Shown: positions 17,623-26,509, counted from the first letter of the stretch. The stretch is DNA of 64,000 nucleotides from Pseudomonas syringae CC1557 (GCF_000452705.1 NZ_CP007014.1:4527501-4591500); one strand, 5' to 3'. The notes: generated by a model not told the origin, from the letters alone. Numbers and translations: made by a program.

Positions 17623-19839
17623 ATGAAATCTTCCGTTACCGTAAACATGGGCGCGCTGAGCGCCCTTGCCTGCGGGATGAGCCTGCTGGCTCTGATGCCC
17701 ACCTTTGCTCTGGCCGCCGACAGTCCCTTGACCCTGGCAATCAATCGGATCACTGCCGACAACCGTCAGGAGCGAGTGGTCGAGCTGCGGGAACTGGGTA
17801 TCGATCGTCCGATCCTTCTCAGCGCCAGTGATGCGCGCCGGGAGCTGTACCTGCCAGTGCCAGCCAATGTGCCACTGACTGACGCGACGCTGAATTTTGA
17901 CGCCAGTTACCTGAACGGCGAAGCAGGCCGCAACACGCTGCTGCTGTCGCTGGACGGTTATCCGGTACGCGCCCTTGGTCTTAACGAAGAGCAAGGCAAC
18001 GCCAGCACGGTACTGGGTGTTGACAAAGCGGCGCGGGAAAGCGGCTCGGTGCGTCTTGGCGTCGCCTGGTCCTCGGTGATCTCGAAAGTACTCTGCGAAG
18101 ATGAACGCGCCATCGGCAACGTACTGCGCATCGATCCGCACACCCGACTGACTTACAGCTATGACGCCAGCCAGGTGCAGGATATCGGCGCGGCATGGGC
18201 CGCACTGCCCGGCAAACCCGGTCTGCTGGTCGCACCGGGCACCTTGTCCGCTGCCAGCTACGATGCTGCCTGGCGCCTGGGCGTCGCTCTGGAAAGGATC
18301 GGCAAGCAGGCCCGTATCCTGCCGTTTCCTGCTGTACAGGACAGCCTTGATCTGAGCAATCTGCGCATTCCGGCAGAACTCATGCAGATCCCGGCATTTG
18401 CAGGCCTCAATGGCAAAGGCATGTACACCCTGCGCGATCAGGCTGAAATCGGTGCCCTGCTGATGCTCGGCCAGACACCTGCGCTGCAAGCAGACCTGGC
18501 CATCAGCGACCCGCAACTACTCAAGGCCATCGATGACTCGCTCGACGCGCTTCAGGCGCAGGTCCAGAGCGTCGATGCGTCGGCCGTCGGCGCACTGAGT
18601 CAATGGCGTGAGCGTCATATCAAAAAGCCGCTTGCCAACAGTGCTGGCGACGACGTCAGTCTGGCGTTGCTGGGCAATCGTGCGTTGCTGATGATCAAAC
18701 CAGAATCGGCAGACAAGGCCATTGGCCTGTTCAGCTCGGCCTGGAACAAACTGGCACGCAGCCGCCAGCTGACCATCGGCGAAGAAAGCGCTATGCCGCT
18801 CAGCGAAGACGGCCGTGTGGCACTGACGCGCCTGGGCGGCAAGCCAGGGACGGTCGACGTGCTGGCTAAAACCGACTGGACCGCTTCGTTCCCGCTGGGC
18901 AGCGTGGCCTATGACGGTCGCGTACCGGTCACCGCCATGATCGATGTGGCCGCTGCACCCGGTGCATCAGGCACGCCTCCGGTTGCCACCGTATTTATCA
19001 ATGATTACCTGATCGGTGCGTTGCAGTTGACGGCCGACGGCAAGAAAGAACGCATCGAAGCACGGATTCCGCAGTACGCTCTGGCGGCACAGAACACCTT
19101 GCGTGTGTCCTTCCAGCGTCAGCCGGTCAGTAACATGTGCCTGGAAACACCGCAGGCGTTCCCGATCTCGGTACTGCCGACCAGCCATGTGGTACTGGAC
19201 AAGATCACCCCGGACAGCAACTTCTCCGGGATGGCCGCGCGCTTCGCGACCGACACTCAACTGATGGTGCCGAAGGGCTACCTCGAGCGTCCGGCCAGCA
19301 GCCTGCCGCAGGTTATCCGTGTTGCCAGCGCTGCCGGTGTTTCGCCATTGCGCGCACAACTCAGCGTCAGTGATGACGCCAGTGTTGCGGTAACACCGGC
19401 CAAGGCGTTTCTGGCTTTCGAATTGCCGGTCAAGGACGCTGCCGAGTCGGTCAAGGCCGATAACGAAGGCCATCTGCTGATCAACCACAAAGAGCAGACG
19501 TTGCTGGATCTCAAGACTCTCAATCACCTGGCGTCCCTGCAAGTGATCGAAGCCGGCAGCCAGCACGGTATGGTCTATCGCACACTGGGCGGTCAGGCCC
19601 CGGTCTTCGAGCGTCCGTTGCTGCTGGAACGCGGCAATGCAACCCTGCTCGCCGACAGCGGCCCGGTGGCAACCTTCGACGCCAATGATCCAACCGGCAG
19701 CAAGATGATCGAAGAAGAAGAAACCACTGGCATCGAAGCCTGGCGCAAACCGTCGCTGCTGTGGCTGATTCCGGCCGGTATCGTGCTCTTTCTCATCCTG
19801 TTGCTGGCTGGCCGTAGCGCCCGTCGCAATCGCTCGTAA
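17623..19839 (+). CDS. BcsB-like periplasmic subunit of a polysaccharide synthase
   Basis: 738 aa. It has a signal peptide (cleavage near ALAADS, residue 32-34), a large periplasmic part and one C-terminal membrane helix (LLWLIPAGIVLFLILLLAG) with a short Arg-rich cytoplasmic tail. This is the topology of cellulose-synthase subunit BcsB. Features such as LYLPVPANVPLTDATLNFD, VAPGTLSAASYDAAW and TVFINDYLIGALQLTADGK fit BcsB-type carbohydrate-binding and flavodoxin-like domains. It would escort the nascent glycan from NfrB through the periplasm. It is 12 bp upstream of nfrB, so co-transcription is nearly certain. E. coli nfrAB has no such subunit. Confidence 0.75.
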   Translation: MKSSVTVNMGALSALACGMSLLALMPTFALAADSPLTLAINRITADNRQERVVELRELGIDRPILLSASDARRELYLPVPANVPLTDATLNFDASYLNGEAGRNTLLLSLDGYPVRALGLNEEQGNASTVLGVDKAARESGSVRLGVAWSSVISKVLCEDERAIGNVLRIDPHTRLTYSYDASQVQDIGAAWAALPGKPGLLVAPGTLSAASYDAAWRLGVALERIGKQARILPFPAVQDSLDLSNLRIPAELMQIPAFAGLNGKGMYTLRDQAEIGALLMLGQTPALQADLAISDPQLLKAIDDSLDALQAQVQSVDASAVGALSQWRERHIKKPLANSAGDDVSLALLGNRALLMIKPESADKAIGLFSSAWNKLARSRQLTIGEESAMPLSEDGRVALTRLGGKPGTVDVLAKTDWTASFPLGSVAYDGRVPVTAMIDVAAAPGASGTPPVATVFINDYLIGALQLTADGKKERIEARIPQYALAAQNTLRVSFQRQPVSNMCLETPQAFPISVLPTSHVVLDKITPDSNFSGMAARFATDTQLMVPKGYLERPASSLPQVIRVASAAGVSPLRAQLSVSDDASVAVTPAKAFLAFELPVKDAAESVKADNEGHLLINHKEQTLLDLKTLNHLASLQVIEAGSQHGMVYRTLGGQAPVFERPLLLERGNATLLADSGPVATFDANDPTGSKMIEEEETTGIEAWRKPSLLWLIPAGIVLFLILLLAGRSARRNRS

Positions 19840-19851
19840 CGGATCGCCGCA

Positions 19852-21972
19852 ATGACGTCGCTTTATTGGCCTTACTGGCTGGCCCATTACTACAGCGTGC
19901 TGGAAGTCGCGACGATCATTGTCGGGCTGATCATTCTCGTGTCGAGTATCGATGACCTGTTCATCGACATCTGGTACTGGTCCAGGCGGCTGTACCGCAA
20001 GTTCACCGCCGAACGCCGCTATCGGCCGTTGACTGCCGAGCAGTTGATGGCACGTGATCAGCAGCCACTGGCGATCATGGTCCCGGCCTGGCTGGAATAC
20101 GACGTCATCGCGCCGATGATCGAAAACATGGTGTCGACCCTCGACTACCAGAATTACGTGGTCTTTGTCGGCACCTACATCAATGACCAGCGCACCATCG
20201 ACGAAGTGGAGCGCATGCGCCGTCGCTACAAGCAGTTACACCGTGTAGAGGTGCCGCACAACGGCCCGACCTGCAAGGCCGACTGCCTGAACTGGGTGAT
20301 CCAGGCGATCTTTCTGTATGAGCAAACTCATGCCGTACAGTTCGCCGGGACCATTCTGCACGACAGCGAGGACGTACTGCATCCGCTTGAGCTGCGCCTG
20401 TTCAACTACCTGCTGCCACGCAAGGACATGATCCAGCTACCGGTGGTGTCGCTGGAGCGCAACTGGTACGAATGGGTTGCGGGCACCTACATGGATGAGT
20501 TCGCCGAATGGCACGGCAAGGACCTGGTCGTGCGTGAAAGCATGACCGACACCGTGCCATCGGCGGGTGTCGGCACCTGTTTTTCGCGCCGCGCCTTGAT
20601 GGTGCTGGCAGAAGAAAACCAGAACCAGCCGTTCAATACCGAAAGCCTGACCGAGGACTACGACGTCGGCGCACGTCTGGCGAAGTACGGCATGCAGGCG
20701 ATTTTCGTGCGCTTTCCGGTGCAATTTCGCGTATTGCGTAAATCCTGGTTCCGCAAGCAGTACGAATCCACCCTGGAAATGCCGCTGTGTGTCCGTGAGT
20801 TTTTCCCGGACACCTTCCGCACCGCGTTTCGCCAGAAAGCTCGCTGGACGCTGGGTATCGGCCTGCAAGGCTGGGAACAGATGGGCTGGACCGGCTCGCT
20901 GGCAAACCGTTACCTGCTGTTTCGCGACCGCAAAGGTGTGGTGACCTCGTTTATCAGCATCATTGCTTACCTGATCCTCATCCAGTTGCTAGCGTTGATC
21001 GTTCTGCGTTCCAGCGGGCTGTGGAATACCAGCTTCCCGACACCGTTCGAAACTACCGGGCTGATTCAGTACCTGCTGGTGGCCAACGGCATTGCCCTGC
21101 TGTGGCGGATTGCCCACCGTTGTTACTTCACCACCGTGCTGTATGGCTGGCAGCATGGCTTGCTGTCCATACCGCGCATGGTGGTCGGCAACTTCGTCAA
21201 CTTCATGGCTGCAGCGCGGGCCTGGCGGATGTTTCTGGTAGGCAAGCTACTCAACCGCAAGCTGGTCTGGGACAAGACCATGCACGACTTCCCGTCCACC
21301 GATCTGGTCGCTGCCGCACCTCGTCGTCTGGGCAGCGTGCTGTTGTCATGGCAGGCCATCAATGACGAAAAACTGCAAACCGCACTGGCTGAACAGCAAA
21401 CCCGTCAGGTGCCACTGGGCAGGATTTTGCTGAGCCATGGCTGGCTCGACGATGAAACCCTCGCTGAGGCCATCGCCTTCCAGAATGATCTGCCGCGGGT
21501 CTTCGACATCGCCAGCAAACGCGCCGACAGCAGTGTGCTGGCGGATGAGTTCTGCCTGCGCTGGCGCGTGGTGCCACTGACGATCAATGTTCAGGGGCGC
21601 ACGGAAATCGCAGTGGCCAGTCCGCTTCCGGAGGAAGGCTTGCAGCAGATTACCGAACAGCTTGGCTCGGAGCCGGTGCAACTGGTGGCGCGTGAAAGCG
21701 AGATCGTTGCGCAGTTGCGTCAGCTGCAAGCCGTCGGCGGTCAGCCGCTGCCGGCCGCTGCGCCACTGCTGGGCGATCTGCTGGTCGAACAGGGCCTGCT
21801 GGACCGCGAGGTGTTCCGCAAGGCCATGCTGGGTTATCGCCCGCATGTGCATGGCCGTATCGGCGATTATCTGGTCGACATCGGCGTGCTGCCCAGAGAA
21901 ACCATCGAAGAGGCTGTGGCCCGTCAGCACAACCACTACCGACCTGCCGATCAAACGGAGCAGCCATTATGA
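19852..21972 (+). CDS. nfrB: NfrB-like membrane glycosyltransferase with tandem MshEN c-di-GMP-type modules
   Basis: 706 aa. The N-terminus carries a membrane segment (VLEVATIIVGLIILVSSIDD). A processive GT2 domain follows, with DSED (D171-D174), TEDYD (D269) and the acceptor motif QKARW (Q328-W332), then several membrane helices to about residue 470. The C-terminus has 24-residue motifs of the c-di-GMP-binding MshEN type: RLGSVLLSW...LAEQ (492-515) with LGRILLSHG...AFQ (521-543), and a second, more divergent pair at 639-662 and 669-692. It is probably a c-di-GMP-gated inner-membrane synthase. The stop overlaps nfrA by 4 bp. Confidence 0.88.
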   Translation: MTSLYWPYWLAHYYSVLEVATIIVGLIILVSSIDDLFIDIWYWSRRLYRKFTAERRYRPLTAEQLMARDQQPLAIMVPAWLEYDVIAPMIENMVSTLDYQNYVVFVGTYINDQRTIDEVERMRRRYKQLHRVEVPHNGPTCKADCLNWVIQAIFLYEQTHAVQFAGTILHDSEDVLHPLELRLFNYLLPRKDMIQLPVVSLERNWYEWVAGTYMDEFAEWHGKDLVVRESMTDTVPSAGVGTCFSRRALMVLAEENQNQPFNTESLTEDYDVGARLAKYGMQAIFVRFPVQFRVLRKSWFRKQYESTLEMPLCVREFFPDTFRTAFRQKARWTLGIGLQGWEQMGWTGSLANRYLLFRDRKGVVTSFISIIAYLILIQLLALIVLRSSGLWNTSFPTPFETTGLIQYLLVANGIALLWRIAHRCYFTTVLYGWQHGLLSIPRMVVGNFVNFMAAARAWRMFLVGKLLNRKLVWDKTMHDFPSTDLVAAAPRRLGSVLLSWQAINDEKLQTALAEQQTRQVPLGRILLSHGWLDDETLAEAIAFQNDLPRVFDIASKRADSSVLADEFCLRWRVVPLTINVQGRTEIAVASPLPEEGLQQITEQLGSEPVQLVARESEIVAQLRQLQAVGGQPLPAAAPLLGDLLVEQGLLDREVFRKAMLGYRPHVHGRIGDYLVDIGVLPRETIEEAVARQHNHYRPADQTEQPL

Positions 21973-23933
21973 AGCGCCCCTTCATCCTGTCGCTGTTGGT
22001 GACCGGCCTGAGTCTCTCTTCGCCGTTCAGCCAGGCAGAAACCCTTCCTTTGCCGTTGACCGGTCCGGCGTATGCTATCGCCAACGAAGCCTACATGGCC
22101 TACAACCGCAAGGACTACGACCTCGCGATCGCCAAGGCGAACGAGGCGTTGCGTCAGCGCGCCGATGCCAGCCAGTTGCGCGACCTGATTGCCCTGGCCG
22201 AACGCGACAAGTACCGCCGCGATCACCCGCAGCGCGCTTACAAGACGCGTCCGAAACCCGGCTATCTGGAAGGCAATCAGGCGCTGCGGGCATACGCCCG
22301 GCATGACTACAACGGCTCGGCCAGCCACGCCCGCAAAGCCATCGCGCAGGCACCAAAAAGTCTGGATTACCGCATGATGCTGATCGAGGCACTGCAACGT
22401 CAGCAGCGTCTGGACGAAGCACAGACAGCGATCAGCGAAGCAGAGCAGGCACTCGGCCCACAGCCGGTCCTGACGCGCCGTCGGCAGGCGATCCAGGAGC
22501 AGGTGGCGGTCGAAAAGGCGGCCAATGGCTACAAGGCACTGGCGCGCGGCGACAATGAAACCGCGGTCAGCGAGGCGCGTGACGCCGTGCGTAGTTTCCC
22601 GAAACAAGTGGCGTACCGAAAATTACTGGTCAGCGCTTTGATTGCCCAAGGGCAATATGCCGAAGCACGCTCTGCGGCCACCGAAGCGCTCGCGCTCAAT
22701 GGCAACGACGCCACCCTGCTCGTCCAGCGGGGGCAAATGCGTCAACGCCTGGGCGACCAGAGTGGTGCCCGTCAGGACTTTGCCCAGGCTATGGCCGTCG
22801 GCAATCTGCCGCTGCGTGAACAGGCTTCTCTGTATGCCGCCATGGGCCAGCCGAGCGAGGCGTTGCAACGCTTGCAGAAAGCCCGCGACGCTGGCGAACT
22901 GCAACCGGGTGATGAAGTGCAGATCGCGTACTTCCTGAGCCAGGCGGGCGATGATCAAGGCGCGCTGGACACGTTCAAGCGTGTTGATCGTCAGTCCGGT
23001 CTCAGGCCCCGCGAAGTGCAGGATGCTGCTTACAGCGCCATGCGCACCCCGGATGATGCGCAGGCCATCGCGTACTTCAAACGCGTGCTGGATTACCAGC
23101 AGACCGGCGATTTGCAGATGCCTGCACAGCAAGTGTTCGACACCCGCCGCGCGGTCTCCGACCTGTCCCGCGTCTGGGGCCTGACCAACACCACGACTTA
23201 TCGCGGCGCAAGTACCAGCAGCGGCCTGAGCGGCGCACCTGGCGGCAGCAATGACAGCGTGCAGAACAGCACCGAAGTATTCTGGCGGCCGTTCGGTTAT
23301 CGCAATGCACGCTTCGTCGAGCTGTACGGACGGGTGACCGACACGCTGTGGAGCAAGAGCGGTGAATCCGACACAGGCGCGGACGCCCTGCAAGGCGCGC
23401 TCGGCATACGTGCCAAGCCGTTCAGCGAAGTCAACATCATCGGCGCTTTCGAACGCACGTTCCCGCTGGGCAATTCCAACGCCGATGGCGACTGGCTGGT
23501 GCGTCTGGGCTATGGCTCCAGCATCGGCACTGACTTGCGGGTCGACGTACCTAGCTGGTGGACCTCGCAGCTGTACGCTGAAGGCGGCCGTTATCTGCAG
23601 GACAAACGTAACTACTTCAACAGCGAATGGCAGGTCGGGCGCAGTTTTCGCCTGGACAGCATCAGCCCGCGGCTGGTGGTGTTCCCGCATGTGGTCGCCG
23701 CAGTGGACTATGATTCGAAGATGCGCAGCGAGGTCGACAGCCTCGGCCGCAGCAGCACGTCTTCAGGCAACGCAGGCGGTCTGGGCGTCGGCACGGGTGT
23801 GCGCTACTGGTTCCGCGAGGACACGTACAAGGCGCCGCAGTCATATGTCGATTTCTCTGTGCAGTACCGGGAAAAAGTGTTCGGCGATGACCGGGCAGAA
23901 GGCGTATTCGCCCGTATGACGTTCTCGTGGTAA
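21969..23933 (+). CDS. nfrA: NfrA-like outer-membrane export protein (TPR plus beta-barrel)
   Basis: 654 aa. A signal peptide ends near FSQAETL (about residue 24). TPR-like helical repeats span about 30-380 (e.g. AYMAYNRKDYDLAIAKANEA, LVSALIAQGQYAEARSAATE). The C-terminal third has beta-barrel character with alternating residues and ends in FARMTFSW with a terminal aromatic; this matches the C-terminal domain of the phage N4 adsorption protein NfrA. It is shorter than E. coli NfrA (about 990 aa). The plan resembles BcsC/PgaA-type TPR-porin exporters. ATGA overlap with nfrB. Confidence 0.85.
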   Translation: MKRPFILSLLVTGLSLSSPFSQAETLPLPLTGPAYAIANEAYMAYNRKDYDLAIAKANEALRQRADASQLRDLIALAERDKYRRDHPQRAYKTRPKPGYLEGNQALRAYARHDYNGSASHARKAIAQAPKSLDYRMMLIEALQRQQRLDEAQTAISEAEQALGPQPVLTRRRQAIQEQVAVEKAANGYKALARGDNETAVSEARDAVRSFPKQVAYRKLLVSALIAQGQYAEARSAATEALALNGNDATLLVQRGQMRQRLGDQSGARQDFAQAMAVGNLPLREQASLYAAMGQPSEALQRLQKARDAGELQPGDEVQIAYFLSQAGDDQGALDTFKRVDRQSGLRPREVQDAAYSAMRTPDDAQAIAYFKRVLDYQQTGDLQMPAQQVFDTRRAVSDLSRVWGLTNTTTYRGASTSSGLSGAPGGSNDSVQNSTEVFWRPFGYRNARFVELYGRVTDTLWSKSGESDTGADALQGALGIRAKPFSEVNIIGAFERTFPLGNSNADGDWLVRLGYGSSIGTDLRVDVPSWWTSQLYAEGGRYLQDKRNYFNSEWQVGRSFRLDSISPRLVVFPHVVAAVDYDSKMRSEVDSLGRSSTSSGNAGGLGVGTGVRYWFREDTYKAPQSYVDFSVQYREKVFGDDRAEGVFARMTFSW

Positions 23934-23964
23934 TCACCGCGCCTCATCTATCCGGGAGTAGTGT

Positions 23965-24837
23965 TTGAAGGCTTTGCTCGCACTGTTGCGACGCGCGACG
24001 TTGATCAAGACGTCGCTGGCTGCCCTTATGATCGGCGTGCTGGGCATCGGCTCCAGCGAGTTGTATCGGATATTGCTGCCCAAAGGGCCGGGTATCGTCG
24101 GCATTGTCTGGCAGCCGGATAATGCAACAGTCGGCATCAAGGGGAACTGGGACAAACTCGGCGCACGGCAACTGCTGGTGCAGTGGACGGCTGTCGACGG
24201 GCAGTCCTTCGTCCCGGGCACCAACCTGCCGAACGTACCTGCCCTGCCGGACTGGGCACGGATCGGCAAAGAGCCATGGGCCAAGGAAGTGATTCTCGGC
24301 CTGGCCGGGCACTTCAGCGAAAACCAGTCGCGGGACAACATCGAGCAACTGGCAACGCTGTCTGCGCAACTGGCCAACGTGAAAACGCCGCTGAACGTCA
24401 CTGGCTGGTATTTTCCAGCCGAGGTAGACCCCAGCTGGAGCCGCGCCAAAGAGCTGCCTGCGCTGCTGGCTAAACTGCCAAGGCCGCTGTGGATAAGTAT
24501 CTACGACGGCGCCAACATCGGCCCGGCCGCCACAGCAGACTGGTTGAAGACCTGGCTGCCAGATGACATCGGGGTATTCTTTCAGGACGGCGTCGGCGTC
24601 TATGCCCGTACCGCACCGGTCGCCCGGACCTACGCTGATGCGCTGCGCAAGCGACTGGGCAAAAACCGGGTAAGAATAATCGTCGAAGCCTTTCGCCCGC
24701 AGGTCGGCGGCGGCTTTCGCTCGGCAACCGCCGATGAGTTGCAACCCCAACTCGACGCTTATGACGGTTACCCGCTGTACCTGTTCGACGGTCCGCACTA
24801 TGTGACGCCAGAACTGATAGAAGCACTAAACAAGTAG
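23965..24837 (+). CDS. Membrane-anchored TIM-barrel, DUF4434/glycoside-hydrolase-like protein
   Basis: 290 aa starting with TTG; GGGAG lies 6 nt upstream and no in-frame ATG gives the N-terminus. A hydrophobic anchor (SLAALMIGVLGIGSSELYRI, about 16-38) is followed by a single domain with regularly spaced strand ends: GIVGIVWQP, LLVQWTAVDG, VTGWYFPAEVDP, LWISIYDGANI, VFFQDGVGV and RIIVEAFRP. This spacing and the acidic residues at strand ends recall DUF4434-type TIM barrels related to glycoside hydrolases. As the last gene of the polysaccharide locus it may trim or clear the glycan in the periplasm. Activity is inferred. Confidence 0.6.
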   Translation: MKALLALLRRATLIKTSLAALMIGVLGIGSSELYRILLPKGPGIVGIVWQPDNATVGIKGNWDKLGARQLLVQWTAVDGQSFVPGTNLPNVPALPDWARIGKEPWAKEVILGLAGHFSENQSRDNIEQLATLSAQLANVKTPLNVTGWYFPAEVDPSWSRAKELPALLAKLPRPLWISIYDGANIGPAATADWLKTWLPDDIGVFFQDGVGVYARTAPVARTYADALRKRLGKNRVRIIVEAFRPQVGGGFRSATADELQPQLDAYDGYPLYLFDGPHYVTPELIEALNK

Positions 24838-24928
24838 CAACAGGCTGCGCTGGACGAAAGCCCTGCGCAGGGTTACAAAGAGTCTTCGTATTGGATGCCC
24901 GGAACTGTAAGGCCCACGGAGCTTGTCG

Positions 24929-25732
24929 ATGACGCCACGTCAGCATTGCCTGGCCTGCCTGCAACATACGCCGCCCTCGGTGTTTGAAGCCGCGTTATGG
25001 GTTTCGGCAGAGCATGATCCACAGTTTTCCCGCCAGGACGTGATGGCCGGGATGCACCAGTTGCAACGCCAGATCGATGCTGCCCTGCCTGTCCTGCCCG
25101 CCTCCGAACTTGCCCAACCAATGTTGCGCCAGCTCAGCGCGCTGGGTTTTCAGCAGGATGACTGGAACCCTCCCAAACCTGACGCGGCACTGCTGCACCA
25201 GATCATCCAGCGCCGCAGGGGCCAGCCGTTGGGGCTGGCACTTGTCGCACTGGAAATCGCCAGGCGGCTGAACATTGCGCTGGAGGGCGTCAACTTCCCG
25301 GGCCACTTTCTGCTGCGCGTGCCAGGCGCCGACCATCTGCTCGACCCCTGCGGTGGTCGCAGGCTATACCCCAGAGACTGTCGCGAGCTGCTGGTCCGCC
25401 AGTTTGGACCGAGCATGCAATTGCGCGCCGAGCACATGAAGTCGGCGACACCTGCGAACATATTGCAAAGGTTGTCACGCAACCTCAGGCACCTGCATCA
25501 GATCAATGACAACTTTATCGCTGCGCTCAAGGACGCCGACCGGATCGTCGAGCTGGGCCAAGCCATCAGCAGCGATTACCTGGCCCGCGCTACGCTGTAC
25601 CAGATGCTTGAATGCCCGCAGGCCGAACGCTTCGACCTGGAACACGCGCTGTTGCTCAGTGAAGACCCTATACAGCGAATCAGGCTCACTGAACGCCTGA
25701 GCCAATTGCCTTCACATCGCACCGTTCATTGA
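24929..25732 (+). CDS. SirB1-family (transglutaminase-like plus TPR) protein
   Basis: 267 aa, probably cytoplasmic. The central part (IIQRRRGQPLGLALVALEIA, VNFPGHFLLRV, LLDPCGGRRLYPRDC) is the SirB1/transglutaminase-like core, and the C-terminus is a short TPR-like helical region (LEHALLLSEDPIQRIRLTE). The usual family motif N-x-VL..R.G.P.SL is diverged here, and the protein starts directly with a HCLACLQH segment. I used the ATG at 24929 with ACGGAG upstream; a TTG at 24923 is possible. Function in Pseudomonas is unknown. Confidence 0.75.
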   Translation: MTPRQHCLACLQHTPPSVFEAALWVSAEHDPQFSRQDVMAGMHQLQRQIDAALPVLPASELAQPMLRQLSALGFQQDDWNPPKPDAALLHQIIQRRRGQPLGLALVALEIARRLNIALEGVNFPGHFLLRVPGADHLLDPCGGRRLYPRDCRELLVRQFGPSMQLRAEHMKSATPANILQRLSRNLRHLHQINDNFIAALKDADRIVELGQAISSDYLARATLYQMLECPQAERFDLEHALLLSEDPIQRIRLTERLSQLPSHRTVH

Positions 25733-25921
25733 GTTGCTGGCGGTTGAGCTGCCAGCCATTGTTGCTGGCTGCGTAACGCTGCATCTCCAGAGCGGAGATT
25801 TTTCAATGCACGGAAGGCAGGTAACCTGCTCAGGTTGAAATTCAACGTGGATTTGCAAGCTCCCTTGATCCCGCGTTTTGTTTGGCCGCTGCGTGTACAT
25901 GTACAGGCAGCGGCCTTTTTT
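25733..25921 (+). ncRNA. Structured 3' region with strong terminator; possible small RNA
   Basis: Past the sirB1 stop are several short hairpins (CTCC-AGAG-CGGAG; GCAGGTAACCTGC; GTTGAAATTCAAC). A strong terminator follows: GGCCGCTGC (25884-25892), a 14-nt loop holding TGTACATGTACA, GCAGCGGCC (25907-25915) and six T. GGA motifs occur at single-stranded places. It could be just the sirB1 3' UTR and terminator, or a 3'-derived small RNA. No named Pseudomonas sRNA was recognised. Confidence 0.4.
25884..25921 (+). terminator. Rho-independent terminator after sirB1
   Basis: A perfect 9-bp GC-rich stem (GGCCGCTGC / GCAGCGGCC) followed by TTTTTT. Confidence 0.9.
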
Positions 25922-25951
25922 ATTTCCGATCTTTTGTGAAGCCAGCAGTGT

Positions 25952-26509
25952 TCAGGCCTTGGCATCCGGTGTTCGTTTGACCAGCCCTTTACTCTCCATA
26001 TCCTTGATCTTGCGCATGTCGTAGCTGTCGCCCGACTCGGCAAACGCCTGCAGGTTCTGCATGATATGAATGGTCTTAATGTAATCAGGTAACAGAATCT
26101 GGGCGTACGGATCGCCGCTCAATGCTTTCTGCTTCATATCGATAATCCGGTTGGCAAAGAACTCCAGTGCGTTGATTTTTTTATTCGGATCGACAAGTTT
26201 GCCTTTACTGTCGAACTCATCACCGGCTCGGCTCATGAGTTCCGCAGTGTGATTGTCGATCATGCCGAACTTGTAGAGGATCATCCCTGCCCTGTTGAGG
26301 TCCTTGGGAGTTATCTGCTCAGGATTGAAACCCTTGAAAAGCGGCTTCATCTTGCGCTTTTCCATCGCCAAGGAATTGAGTGCAAGCGCATTCTCGCCAA
26401 CCTCCTGCAACACCTGCCCCACCTGCTCTGCAGCCTTCTTGACGCTGACTCTCGCAGGCGGCATGGCGACCGTTACCGGTGGAAGGTCACCCCAGATTGA
26501 TCGTGCCAT
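25952..26509 (-). CDS. Unrecognised 185-aa protein
   Basis: No family recognised. The protein is Lys/Met-rich, mostly helical and soluble, with no signal peptide or membrane segment. Segments include VSVKKAAEQVGQVLQEVGEN, FNPEQITPKDLNRAGMILYK and ALEFFANRIIDMKQKALSG. An excellent AAGGAG lies 8 nt before the ATG, so translation is very likely. The gene and its flanks are lower in GC than the rest of the window, as is the AbiE-like pair next to it, suggesting acquired DNA. No hrp box (GGAACC-N16-CCAC) was found upstream, so I do not call it a type III effector. Confidence 0.7.
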   Translation of the reverse strand: MARSIWGDLPPVTVAMPPARVSVKKAAEQVGQVLQEVGENALALNSLAMEKRKMKPLFKGFNPEQITPKDLNRAGMILYKFGMIDNHTAELMSRAGDEFDSKGKLVDPNKKINALEFFANRIIDMKQKALSGDPYAQILLPDYIKTIHIMQNLQAFAESGDSYDMRKIKDMESKGLVKRTPDAKA

